Made by a program: the position numbers and the translations under genes
NCBI RefSeq assembly: GCF_039655865.1
Contig: NZ_JBBYXL010000014.1
Location: forward strand, 1 to 64,000
Source of the DNA: Prosthecobacter sp. SYSU 5D2
GTDB taxonomy: Bacteria; Verrucomicrobiota; Verrucomicrobiia; Verrucomicrobiales; Verrucomicrobiaceae
Reading direction: 5' to 3'
Length of the DNA stretch: 64,000 nt
Shown: one piece after another, positions 25,598-33,334 of the stretch
Layout: every line of letters begins with the position of its first letter
Numbering within the stretch: position 1 is the first letter of the stretch
Notes under the pieces: generated by a model
The model's input: the letters and a program-made list of their open reading frames with translations, nothing else
The model's database searches: none
Told to the model about the DNA's origin: nothing

Positions 25598-25631
25598 GAA
25601 AAGAGACTTGCTTAAATTTGTGAACATTCAG

Positions 25632-27734
25632 TTAGACCGGGGCTAAGCGGGAAGGTTTTGGGATCACAGTCGGAGCTGGATTAGCCCTCCAGGTGAGACG
25701 GTAGTAAACTTTGAAACCCGTCACCGGCTGGGTGATGATCAGCGGGCCATTGTTGCCCGTGATGGGATCATTGACGTTGGTCCAGGTCTTTTGATCCCGG
25801 GAAGACTGCAACTGATATTGAGTCGTTTCGCGGGAGACCCAGGTGAGCAGCAGCTCGCTTTCCAACTGGTTGAACTCGTTGGTCCAGTTCAGCAGCTCCA
25901 CTTTAAAATCCTGCGGAGGAATGGCCGCTTTGGCACGCCGGGGGCGCAGTTTGGTATTGAGCGCCCGTTGCAGTTTCTGCTTCATCTGCTGCCGTTTCTT
26001 CTCCAGGTCCGGCGTGGCCAGGGCTGGCAGTCCGCGCAGCCGCCGTTGAAATTCGGCCCACTGGGAGAGGTTCTGGTATTCCACCGGCTGCCCGGTGCTG
26101 CCGCCCAGTCCGTGATCCAGGTCAGTGTCCGTGCCACCGTCCGCCTTGTGGCGCATATCGTAAAACTCCGCCTGCGGCAGCTCATGCCCATCGGCATCAA
26201 AGTAATAAGCATACTTCGATTCCTTGTCCCGAATCGCCCGCACCCGGTTGGGCGGTGAAACGATGCCACCAGGAAACTTCTCCGCACTCTGCCCCGCATA
26301 GATGTCATCATAGGTGAACAGAATGCTATCCTGCACCGCCGGTCCTGACGGGTTCTTGATCAGTGAGCTGTAATCCACCCCGCTGAACTGATAACGCCGG
26401 GGGTTGATCCCCAGCATCGAGCAGACCGTGGGCACAAAGTCCACGTGGGACACCAGCTCTTCGCAGATGGCTCCGCCAGCCTGGAAGTCCACCGGATTGG
26501 ACCAGACCATGGGCACCTTGATGGTCTCTTCATAAACGCAGAAACCCTTCTGCCGAAGCCCTCCATGAGAAAGGCCAAGCTCACCATGGTCAGAGGCATA
26601 GACAATCCAGGAATTGTCCCGCAGAGCCGTTCCTCGAAGCAGATCCAAAATCTTTTTGAACTCGGCATCAACCAGCTTCAGACAGTTGGCGTAAAAATTC
26701 AGATAATTCAAGCTGCCGCTGCCGCTTTCGTCCGCCGTTTCATCCAGCTGGCCCAGAAGCAAATCCCCGAGCACCCGATACTTCGCATGCGTCGTAGGTT
26801 TGTAGTTGGCGAGCAGGTTCTCATTCAGCGTCGGCGGATTTTCAGTGATGTCGCCAGACAGGATGCTGCGGTCATAGCCCCACGTCGGAACGTCTGTGAC
26901 CGTTGGATAATCACCGCTGTAGGTGGGATAGCCGATGAGGTCATGCGGATTCACCAGAGAGACGATCAGGCAGAAAGGCTTGGTGCCAGGGTTGGCGATC
27001 TTGTCACGCAGGTAGGCCAGCGCGCTCTGTTGCTCATACTCAGGGTTGATACCGCCTGCCCCGTCGTTGTAGGCCCAGTCGTACCCTTCCACCACTCGTG
27101 CATCCTGATTGTATTTTCCGCCGCCATACAGGCGTTCCGGATTGGAATCTGAGCCGATGTCGGGCCCGTTCCAGCCATCAAAGCCGCAGCGGGCCGGACG
27201 GTCATCCACCTTGCTCCCATCCGGCAGCACGGTGCCCTCCGTGAGATGCCACTTGCCTTTATAAACCACTTCATATCCGGCCTCCTTCAGAACGGTGCCC
27301 AGATTCGGCACACTCGGATCCAGCTGATTGTCGGCAACCGTTCCAATATTGACCTGCTGAACAACATCCGGGCAGAGATGCTGGGCCGGGTAAAGCCCCG
27401 TGAACAGCGTGTTACGCGCCGGCGTACACATGGAGGTGTTGGAAAAGGAGTTGGTGAAAGTGACCCCGGTATTCTTCAGTTCGGTCAGCGCTGGCCGGTT
27501 GGCCTCTTCCCACCCTTCCGGGAACCACATCGTGGCGCGCTCCTGATCCGTCAGAAACAAGATCAGATTCCGTCGCGCTCCTTTCTCTTCGGGCGGCGGC
27601 CATACCCCCAGCGCCCCCTGGACGGGCAGCACACAACCGGCACTGGCCGCCAGTTTCATAAACTCACGCCTCGGGATCTGCACGGGGGCGGAACTTTCAG
27701 TCAAATCATTGCAATGGATGGGAGCACCTCTCAT
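25632..27734 (-). CDS. Tat-exported sulfatase with C-terminal FN3-like domain (paralogue 1)
   Basis: Type I sulfatase of 700 residues. PRREFMKLAASAG at residues 21-33 is a Tat signal. The formylglycine motif is C103-T-P-A-R in the CxPxRxxxxTG context, with metal-ligand region FLTDQERATMWFPEGW and ASDHGELGLSHGG downstream. The last ~90 residues form a beta-sandwich-like module (LTWVSRETTQYQLQSS...VYYRLTW) common in secreted Verrucomicrobia proteins, perhaps for surface or glycan binding. It starts five bases after the second sulfatase, with which it is collinear throughout, indicating tandem duplication. It would be activated by the radical-SAM maturase upstream. Substrate unknown. Confidence 0.9.
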   Translation of the reverse strand: MRGAPIHCNDLTESSAPVQIPRREFMKLAASAGCVLPVQGALGVWPPPEEKGARRNLILFLTDQERATMWFPEGWEEANRPALTELKNTGVTFTNSFSNTSMCTPARNTLFTGLYPAQHLCPDVVQQVNIGTVADNQLDPSVPNLGTVLKEAGYEVVYKGKWHLTEGTVLPDGSKVDDRPARCGFDGWNGPDIGSDSNPERLYGGGKYNQDARVVEGYDWAYNDGAGGINPEYEQQSALAYLRDKIANPGTKPFCLIVSLVNPHDLIGYPTYSGDYPTVTDVPTWGYDRSILSGDITENPPTLNENLLANYKPTTHAKYRVLGDLLLGQLDETADESGSGSLNYLNFYANCLKLVDAEFKKILDLLRGTALRDNSWIVYASDHGELGLSHGGLRQKGFCVYEETIKVPMVWSNPVDFQAGGAICEELVSHVDFVPTVCSMLGINPRRYQFSGVDYSSLIKNPSGPAVQDSILFTYDDIYAGQSAEKFPGGIVSPPNRVRAIRDKESKYAYYFDADGHELPQAEFYDMRHKADGGTDTDLDHGLGGSTGQPVEYQNLSQWAEFQRRLRGLPALATPDLEKKRQQMKQKLQRALNTKLRPRRAKAAIPPQDFKVELLNWTNEFNQLESELLLTWVSRETTQYQLQSSRDQKTWTNVNDPITGNNGPLIITQPVTGFKVYYRLTWRANPAPTVIPKPSRLAPV

Positions 27735-27739
27735 GATAT

Positions 27740-29887
27740 TCAGATCTTGGTCGTTGAAGCGGGTTGAGGCGTTTTCGTGCGCCGTTTAGGAGCCCAGGTC
27801 AGGCGGTAATACACCTTGAAGCCGGTCACCGGTTGATTGATGAAAATGGGGCCGTTGGTGCCGGGCACCGGTGCGCCCACATTAGTCCAGTTTTTTTGGT
27901 CGCGGGAATACTGCAACTGATACTGGCTAGTAGAGCGGGACAGCCAAGTGATCAGCAACTCACTCTCGAGCTGCTGATAGTCGTTCACCCAATTGAAAAG
28001 CTCCACGCGGAAATCCTGGGGCGGCACTGCAGGCCTCGCTCGCAGCGGTGCCAGTTTGGCTTTCATCACCCTCTGCAGCTTCGCCTGCATCATCTTCCGC
28101 TTCGCCGCGATCTCACCTGTGGCCAGTTTCACCACCCTCTGGCGCTCCGCCCACACCGAATAATTGATGTATTCCGCAGCCTTGCCCGTGCTGCCTCCCA
28201 GGCCGTTGTCCATGTCCGTATCCGTCCCGCCGTCCCCTTTGGAGCGCAGATCATAAAACTCGTCCTGCGGCTTCTCGCTGCCTTCGCCATCGAAGTAATA
28301 AACATATTTGAAATCCTTCTCGACCAGAGCGCGCAGCCGGTTCGGCGCAGCGACCAGGCCGTTAGGATTGCCCGCTGCATCCTGGCCGCACCAGATGTCG
28401 TCAAAGGTGAACAAGATGGCGTCCTGCACAGCCTTGCCATCCGGGTTCCTCAGCAGGGAGCTGTAATCCACACCTTTAAAAGGGAACGCTCGCGGATTCA
28501 GCCCCGCCACCGCGCTGAGTGTCGGCATGAAATCCACATGGGAAACCAGTTCATCACACACACGCCCCTCTGGAAAATCCACCGGGTTCGACCAGACCAG
28601 CGGCACATTCGCCATCTCTTCGTAAAACTCAAAAGACTTTTGGCGCAAGCCCCCGTGAGCCATCGCCATGTCACCATGGTCCGAAGTGAAGATGATCCAG
28701 GAATCCCTGCGCAACGCCTGCGCCGCCCCGGCATCCACCGTTCCGTCAAGCCCTTCAATAAGATCCAGCATCTTCGTGAGACGCTGATCATTGAGCTTCA
28801 TCAGGTTGCCATAGAAGTTCAGATACTTCAGCTTGAGATCATCCGTCGGCACCGGACCCAGCCCGGCTGAAAAGGCCAGAAAATTGGGCTGGCAGACCGG
28901 CTTGTGATTCTCCAGCAGGGACTCATTGTAGGTCGGCGGAAGCCCGATTTCCAAGGGACCCGTCTGCTCGGACCAGGGAGAACTGCCATCTTCGCGGCCA
29001 TAATAACCGCCTTCCAAATAGGTGCCATTGCCCCCGTTTGCCACAGAGACGCCTGGGCAGCCCAGCACATCGTGCGGATTGATCAGGCAGATGATCAGGC
29101 AAAAAGGATTGCCCCCAGGATTGTTGATCTTGTGGCGCAGAAAGGCCATGACGCTTTCGCGCTCGAATTCCGCGTTCATCGGCCCTTCTGCCTGGGAGAA
29201 TATGTAACCGGGATCGGAAGGATCTCCCGTCGGCTCCTGCCAGGTTGAACCGTCAAAATAGCGGCCATCGTTATTGATCGTTCCCCCGCCATAGTTTTTC
29301 AGCTTGGCGTCTCCCCCCGCATCGGGTGAATTCCACTGCTGCATTCCATATCGGCTGATGTCATCATCCTGGTGCCCACCGTCGGGATGTTCCATGCCCT
29401 TGCTCAGGTGCCATTTGCCCTTCCAAACCACATCATATCCTGCCGAGCCGAGCACGGTGGCGATATTTGGCAATGTCGGATCTAGCTGATGCTCCGCCTC
29501 TGATTGCGACATGCCTTCGGAAAGGGTGTCGAAATTCCGGTGCTGTTCAGGATACAGGCCCGTGAACATCGTCGTCCGCGAGGGCGTACACATGGCCGTG
29601 TTCGTATAGGCCCGTGTAAAGGTCACTCCGGTGTTTTTCAGCCGGTTCAGACCAGGAAGATTCGCTTCCTGCCAGCCCTCGGGGAACCAGCGCAGGTTCT
29701 GCTGCTGGTCAGTGGTGAAGAGAATGACATTGCGGCGCTGCTTGATGGCCTGCGCCTGCGTTTCGTTAGGCCAGAAATTAACCGCCCCCTGTGCCGCGAT
29801 CATTGCGCCGGTTCCGCCCACCATCTTGAGGAAATCTCGCCGACCTGCCGAGGACATTGCGTCTTGCTTTTCGAGTCTCAAATTCAT
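27740..29887 (-). CDS. Tat-exported sulfatase with C-terminal FN3-like domain (paralogue 2)
   Basis: Type I sulfatase of 715 residues. GRRDFLKMVGGTGAMIAAQGA is split across a Tat signal at residues 16-36. The maturation motif is C100-T-P-S-R within TAMCTPSRTTMFTGLYP. FTSDHGDMAMAHGG carries later metal ligands. As in its neighbour, a C-terminal beta-sandwich module with QYQLQYSRDQKNW and YYRLTW ends the protein. Shared motifs run end to end with the downstream paralogue (PPQDFRVELFNW versus PPQDFKVELLNW). An A+T-rich 69-base gap with a perfect TATAAT separates it from the maturase gene upstream. Probably periplasmic or surface-attached desulfation of a polysaccharide. Confidence 0.9.
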   Translation of the reverse strand: MNLRLEKQDAMSSAGRRDFLKMVGGTGAMIAAQGAVNFWPNETQAQAIKQRRNVILFTTDQQQNLRWFPEGWQEANLPGLNRLKNTGVTFTRAYTNTAMCTPSRTTMFTGLYPEQHRNFDTLSEGMSQSEAEHQLDPTLPNIATVLGSAGYDVVWKGKWHLSKGMEHPDGGHQDDDISRYGMQQWNSPDAGGDAKLKNYGGGTINNDGRYFDGSTWQEPTGDPSDPGYIFSQAEGPMNAEFERESVMAFLRHKINNPGGNPFCLIICLINPHDVLGCPGVSVANGGNGTYLEGGYYGREDGSSPWSEQTGPLEIGLPPTYNESLLENHKPVCQPNFLAFSAGLGPVPTDDLKLKYLNFYGNLMKLNDQRLTKMLDLIEGLDGTVDAGAAQALRRDSWIIFTSDHGDMAMAHGGLRQKSFEFYEEMANVPLVWSNPVDFPEGRVCDELVSHVDFMPTLSAVAGLNPRAFPFKGVDYSSLLRNPDGKAVQDAILFTFDDIWCGQDAAGNPNGLVAAPNRLRALVEKDFKYVYYFDGEGSEKPQDEFYDLRSKGDGGTDTDMDNGLGGSTGKAAEYINYSVWAERQRVVKLATGEIAAKRKMMQAKLQRVMKAKLAPLRARPAVPPQDFRVELFNWVNDYQQLESELLITWLSRSTSQYQLQYSRDQKNWTNVGAPVPGTNGPIFINQPVTGFKVYYRLTWAPKRRTKTPQPASTTKI

Positions 29888-29900
29888 AATTTCCGTTATT

Positions 29901-29906
29901 ATTATA
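29901..29906 (-). promoter_or_regulatory. Consensus -10 box upstream of the sulfatase pair
   Basis: On the minus strand a perfect TATAAT lies 13 bases before the sulfatase ATG, within an unusually A+T-rich 69-base gap. No good -35 is seen at 16-19 bases. It could be an internal promoter allowing sulfatase expression independently of the maturase. Confidence 0.35.
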
Positions 29907-29956
29907 ATATAGAAACTAAAAGCATCTTAAAGCAAATGGTTTTCCATCAATTCAAA

Positions 29957-31219
29957 TTAAGTGCGATCTTGAAATCCGGCTTCTTTCTCCTTTAAGGGCA
30001 GCATTTGCATGATGCCTGCGGGCGAGCGGCGCTGCCCCAGGAGAGCAGTCATGCGGCGCATATAGGGATCTACATGGCGGAAAAACTTTTTGTACCCACC
30101 GCATAGATAATTCAGCCCCGGTTCTCCATCCGGTGTGGTAAGGAACCGGTGTTTAGGGCACTCTCCATGACAGGCAAAACGCACTTCGCATTCCCGGCAA
30201 TATTTGGGCAGACGCTCCGATTTGTTACCACCAAAGTTCCGCTGCTGAACCGAGTTGACCATGGTGGCCAGGGATTCATTCATCACGTTGCCAAGCTTGT
30301 ATTTCGGATAAACAAAGTGGTCACAGGAAAAAATATCCCCATTGTGCTCCACGGCCAGCGCCTCCCCACAATCCGGTAAAAACAGGCACAGCCCAGGGCC
30401 AAACCCGGCCCAGATGCCAAGAGAAACATCAAACATCTGGACGAAAACCTTGCCCACATCCCGGCTCACCCAGGCATCAAAAATCGTGATGAGGAAATCC
30501 CCGTATTGCTCGGGACCCACGCTCCACTCCGTGACAGCCGATTCCGGCTGGCCCGGTTCAGGAGGTTCCGCATAGTCCAGTCCTGCAGCCGATCCTGGAG
30601 TCGGCAGCCGCTCAATAAGCGGGATGAACTGGATGTAACCAGAACCGGATTCGCGCAGAAAATCATACACCTCCAGCGCATGCCCGGCATTGGTGTGGCT
30701 CACAACCGTCAATGTATTAAACTCCACCTTGTGAGCCTTTAGCAGTTCGAGGCCGCGCATCACCCGGTCGAAGGTCGGCTTCTGGCCTTTGTCTTTGCGG
30801 TGCGCATCGTGAAATTCGCGCGGACCGTCTATGCTCAGTCCGATCAGAAACTGATGCTTCTGGAAGAACTCACACCACTCATCGGTCAGCAGGGTGCCAT
30901 TGGTCTGCAGGGTGTTGTTGATCTTGCGGCCGCCGGCATATTTGCACTGCAGGTCCACCACGCGTTTGAAGTAGTCCACCCCGAGCAGGGTGGGTTCTCC
31001 CCCCTGCCAGGCAAAGGTGACCTCAGCAGTTTTTTGCGATTCAATGTACTGCCGGATGTAGGCTTCCAGCACAGCCGGCGACATCCTAAAGTTCTCGCCC
31101 TTGGGGAAATAGGTCTCTTTTTCCAGGTAATAACAATAAGTGCAATCAAGGTTGCAGATCGGCCCGATGGGCTTGGCCATCACATGAAAATTGGTAGTGG
31201 CTGGAGACGTGGAATGCAT
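29957..31219 (-). CDS. Anaerobic sulfatase-maturating radical SAM enzyme (anSME)
   Basis: A 420-residue radical SAM/SPASM protein that oxidises the active-site Cys (or Ser) of sulfatases to formylglycine without oxygen. The SAM [4Fe-4S] motif is C22-x3-C26-x2-C29 within PICNLDCTYCYYLEKE. WQGGEPTLLG, GLSIDGPREFHD and the C-terminal auxiliary-cluster cysteines (SCDHF, CRECEVRFACHGECPKH, YLCGGYKKFF) match the anSME family. I used the ATG at 31219; MAKPIG at residue 14 is an alternative. It heads the operon with two Cys-type sulfatases and the surface protein, whose CxPxR motifs are its expected substrates. The third sulfatase at ~9-10 kb may depend on it too. Confidence 0.93.
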   Translation of the reverse strand: MHSTSPATTNFHVMAKPIGPICNLDCTYCYYLEKETYFPKGENFRMSPAVLEAYIRQYIESQKTAEVTFAWQGGEPTLLGVDYFKRVVDLQCKYAGGRKINNTLQTNGTLLTDEWCEFFQKHQFLIGLSIDGPREFHDAHRKDKGQKPTFDRVMRGLELLKAHKVEFNTLTVVSHTNAGHALEVYDFLRESGSGYIQFIPLIERLPTPGSAAGLDYAEPPEPGQPESAVTEWSVGPEQYGDFLITIFDAWVSRDVGKVFVQMFDVSLGIWAGFGPGLCLFLPDCGEALAVEHNGDIFSCDHFVYPKYKLGNVMNESLATMVNSVQQRNFGGNKSERLPKYCRECEVRFACHGECPKHRFLTTPDGEPGLNYLCGGYKKFFRHVDPYMRRMTALLGQRRSPAGIMQMLPLKEKEAGFQDRT

Positions 31220-31397
31220 AAGAATGGGAAAAAGAGCAAATGCGCAGCGTGGCGCCAGCCATTCGCTGTCTGATGTAGCTGGGGAACGGCACAGTGTCCA
31301 AGCGTAGCGTCCAATTACCCCAAATTCCACGAATTAACGGCTTAATCCAGACCCACCGGCCGATATATAAGCTGCCAGGGCATCCCTGCTCCGGTTC

Positions 31398-32633
31398 CTA
31401 CTTCCGGACAATGTTCATGCCGCCATTCAGTTCCCCGCCCGGTTCGATGGATACGGATCGTGCAGTGATGTCTCCATTCACGCATCCGTTGGGGCCAATG
31501 AGAAACGACCCGCTGGAAATGATCGTGCCGGTGATACGGGCATGGATCTCCACCTCCTCCGCATAGACCTCGTTAATAAACACGACATCGCAGCCTTTTT
31601 CGATGATGAGGCGGCGGCAATGCACCTGGCCGATCATGTTGCCATTGGCGCGGAAGATGGCATCACCGCTGGCTTTGACATTCGCCTCCAGGATGCCCTG
31701 GCAGCGCAGATCTTTGCAGATGATGCTTTCAGCCGAAACTTGGCCGCGCTTGCGGATAAGCACATCCCCACGGGTCTTGATGGAATCCCCGGAGGGCATG
31801 TTCACCTCCACATCCTCCAGCGCAATGGTGGCTCCGCAGTTCGGGCACTGGGTGGAGCGGGTGGAACGGCTGACTTTGAACGAGTGATCGCACTCGAAGC
31901 AGTCGGCATCCTTGAAATACTGGTTCCGGTACATCCCCTCACTCTTCATCTTCTGAAGCGTGCTGGCGCTCATGGGGGCCGGGGCAGCGGTCGGCGGCGG
32001 GGAGTTGGATTGGGCGCGTTTTTCAGTTCCCGCAGCTGCCTCCGCAGCGTTCGCCTGGTACGGAGCAGGCCGTGAGCGGCGGTAGGATGGAGCCGCGACC
32101 GGAGGCGCTTCCCGTTCTGAATCCTCGGGTTCAGCCGCCGTGTCGCCACTGGAAACAGCCTCGGATTCAGGATCTGGTGCAGCCTCTTGGGCGGGTGGGG
32201 CCGGTTCAGACGGGGATGCAGGTGCGCCAGCCGGCGGGGTTTTGCCCTGCTGTTTGAGAAAGACGCCAAATCCTCCCTCTTCCGCTTCCTCCTCCGAGAC
32301 AGGCTGGGCAAGCTCAGCCGCAATGGGATCCGAAATGGGCTGGAGAGCCGAGGCAGCCGGTTTTGGGGCTGGCCTGGAGACAGGCGGCTCAGGCTTGGCT
32401 GCCGGTTTGGCATCCGCCCAGGGATCCGGCATGCCCATGCCTGAGCGCGTCACACTGGAAGCGGTGACCTTCTTGCGCTCAACAGTCAGATGAACCCCGC
32501 ACTTTTTGCAAAATGTGGAGACTACAAGACGCGGCTCATACTGAGCCGCGCCACACGCCGGACAGACCACCTCGATTTGATTCTTCGGTGGGCCTGGCCG
32601 GTCGTTTTTAGAGCCGAATAGACCCCGAAACAC
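31398..32633 (-). CDS. Zinc-ribbon bactofilin fusion protein
   Basis: 411 residues. An N-terminal zinc ribbon (C24PAC27 and C42KKC45) is followed by a ~190-residue Pro/Ala/Glu-rich linker, a second zinc ribbon (~243-270; CFEC and CPNC) and a C-terminal bactofilin domain (~280-411) with the repetitive beta-helix pattern, for example GDVLIRKRGQVSAESIIC and EVEIHARITGTIISSG. Bactofilins polymerise into filaments that organise the cell envelope. Start is GTG. It lies 19 bases after a conventional bactofilin on the same strand, so the two are probably co-expressed and may co-polymerise. The zinc ribbons suggest a metal-dependent adaptor role, which is inference. Confidence 0.82.
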   Translation of the reverse strand: MFRGLFGSKNDRPGPPKNQIEVVCPACGAAQYEPRLVVSTFCKKCGVHLTVERKKVTASSVTRSGMGMPDPWADAKPAAKPEPPVSRPAPKPAASALQPISDPIAAELAQPVSEEEAEEGGFGVFLKQQGKTPPAGAPASPSEPAPPAQEAAPDPESEAVSSGDTAAEPEDSEREAPPVAAPSYRRSRPAPYQANAAEAAAGTEKRAQSNSPPPTAAPAPMSASTLQKMKSEGMYRNQYFKDADCFECDHSFKVSRSTRSTQCPNCGATIALEDVEVNMPSGDSIKTRGDVLIRKRGQVSAESIICKDLRCQGILEANVKASGDAIFRANGNMIGQVHCRRLIIEKGCDVVFINEVYAEEVEIHARITGTIISSGSFLIGPNGCVNGDITARSVSIEPGGELNGGMNIVRK

Positions 32634-32652
32634 TCGTCGGTGGTTCTAAAGT

Positions 32653-33180
32653 TTAGGGTTGTGCAGGACGACCGCCCCCCAGAGGGGCTGGCTTGGATGG
32701 CTCAGGTTTGCGGCCCACTTTGGAGGCCCCCATGAACGTTGCGCCTTCTTCGATGGAAAGTGTGCCGGCTTCGATGTCACCGACCAGGATGGCATTGCTC
32801 TTCAGCTCGCAGCGCTCCACGACGGTAATATTACCTTCGACCTTGCCGAAGATGATGACGGAACGGGTCTTGATTTCGCCCTTGATGAGAGCGTTTTCGC
32901 CCACAGTCAGGCTGCCGTCGGAGGAGACTTCCCCTTCGATTTTCCCATCAATGATGAGGTCGTGGGAAAATTTGATGGAACCTTTGATTTCGACGTCGTT
33001 CGAAAGAACGTTTTTGCTGGAAGTCATGTTATAAGAATTTGAGGCGCGTTGGGGTTGTGCAGCAGGAGCTGGCGCGGAGAAGCTGGAGCCACGGTCGGCC
33101 ATTGAGGCCGGTGCGGGGGCCTCAGCGCGGCCTGATTCCTTTTGCCCTTCTGTGGGTTGTCCGATAATTTGCCTTAGCAT
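32653..33180 (-). CDS. Bactofilin (polymer-forming cytoskeletal protein)
   Basis: 175 residues: a disordered N-terminus (~1-55), a central bactofilin beta-helix (~57-155) with NVLSNDVEIKGSIKFSHDLI, IDGKIEGEVSSDGSL and GKVEGNITV, and a Pro-rich tail. It forms cytoplasmic, membrane-associated filaments in other bacteria and contributes to cell shape or stalk formation. A near-consensus promoter ends eight bases before its ATG, implying a two-base leader. If the first ATG is not used, internal Met codons at residues 27 and 52 exist but none has a ribosome binding site. It is first of a two-gene operon with the zinc-ribbon bactofilin. Confidence 0.9.
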   Translation of the reverse strand: MLRQIIGQPTEGQKESGRAEAPAPASMADRGSSFSAPAPAAQPQRASNSYNMTSSKNVLSNDVEIKGSIKFSHDLIIDGKIEGEVSSDGSLTVGENALIKGEIKTRSVIIFGKVEGNITVVERCELKSNAILVGDIEAGTLSIEEGATFMGASKVGRKPEPSKPAPLGGGRPAQP

Positions 33181-33188
33181 GGGGTGGT

Positions 33189-33218
33189 ACTATAGGGGGA
33201 CTGTAACTTGAGTGTCAA
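33189..33218 (-). promoter_or_regulatory. Near-consensus sigma70 promoter of the bactofilin operon
   Basis: On the minus strand: perfect TTGACA (33218-33213), 18-base spacer, TATAGT (33194-33189, five of six). The expected start of transcription falls about two bases before the ATG at 33180, predicting a near-leaderless transcript. No Shine-Dalgarno sequence could fit. Confidence 0.75.
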
Positions 33219-33334
33219 CGGTGTGCTGAATTTATTTCAGGGCATTTCCGCCCCAAAAAGGAACAGGAAGAATGAAACAATAGTGATGCAAAAGCTATGC
33301 CACCCGAAACGTTTGTTTCCCAAGAGCGTCAATC

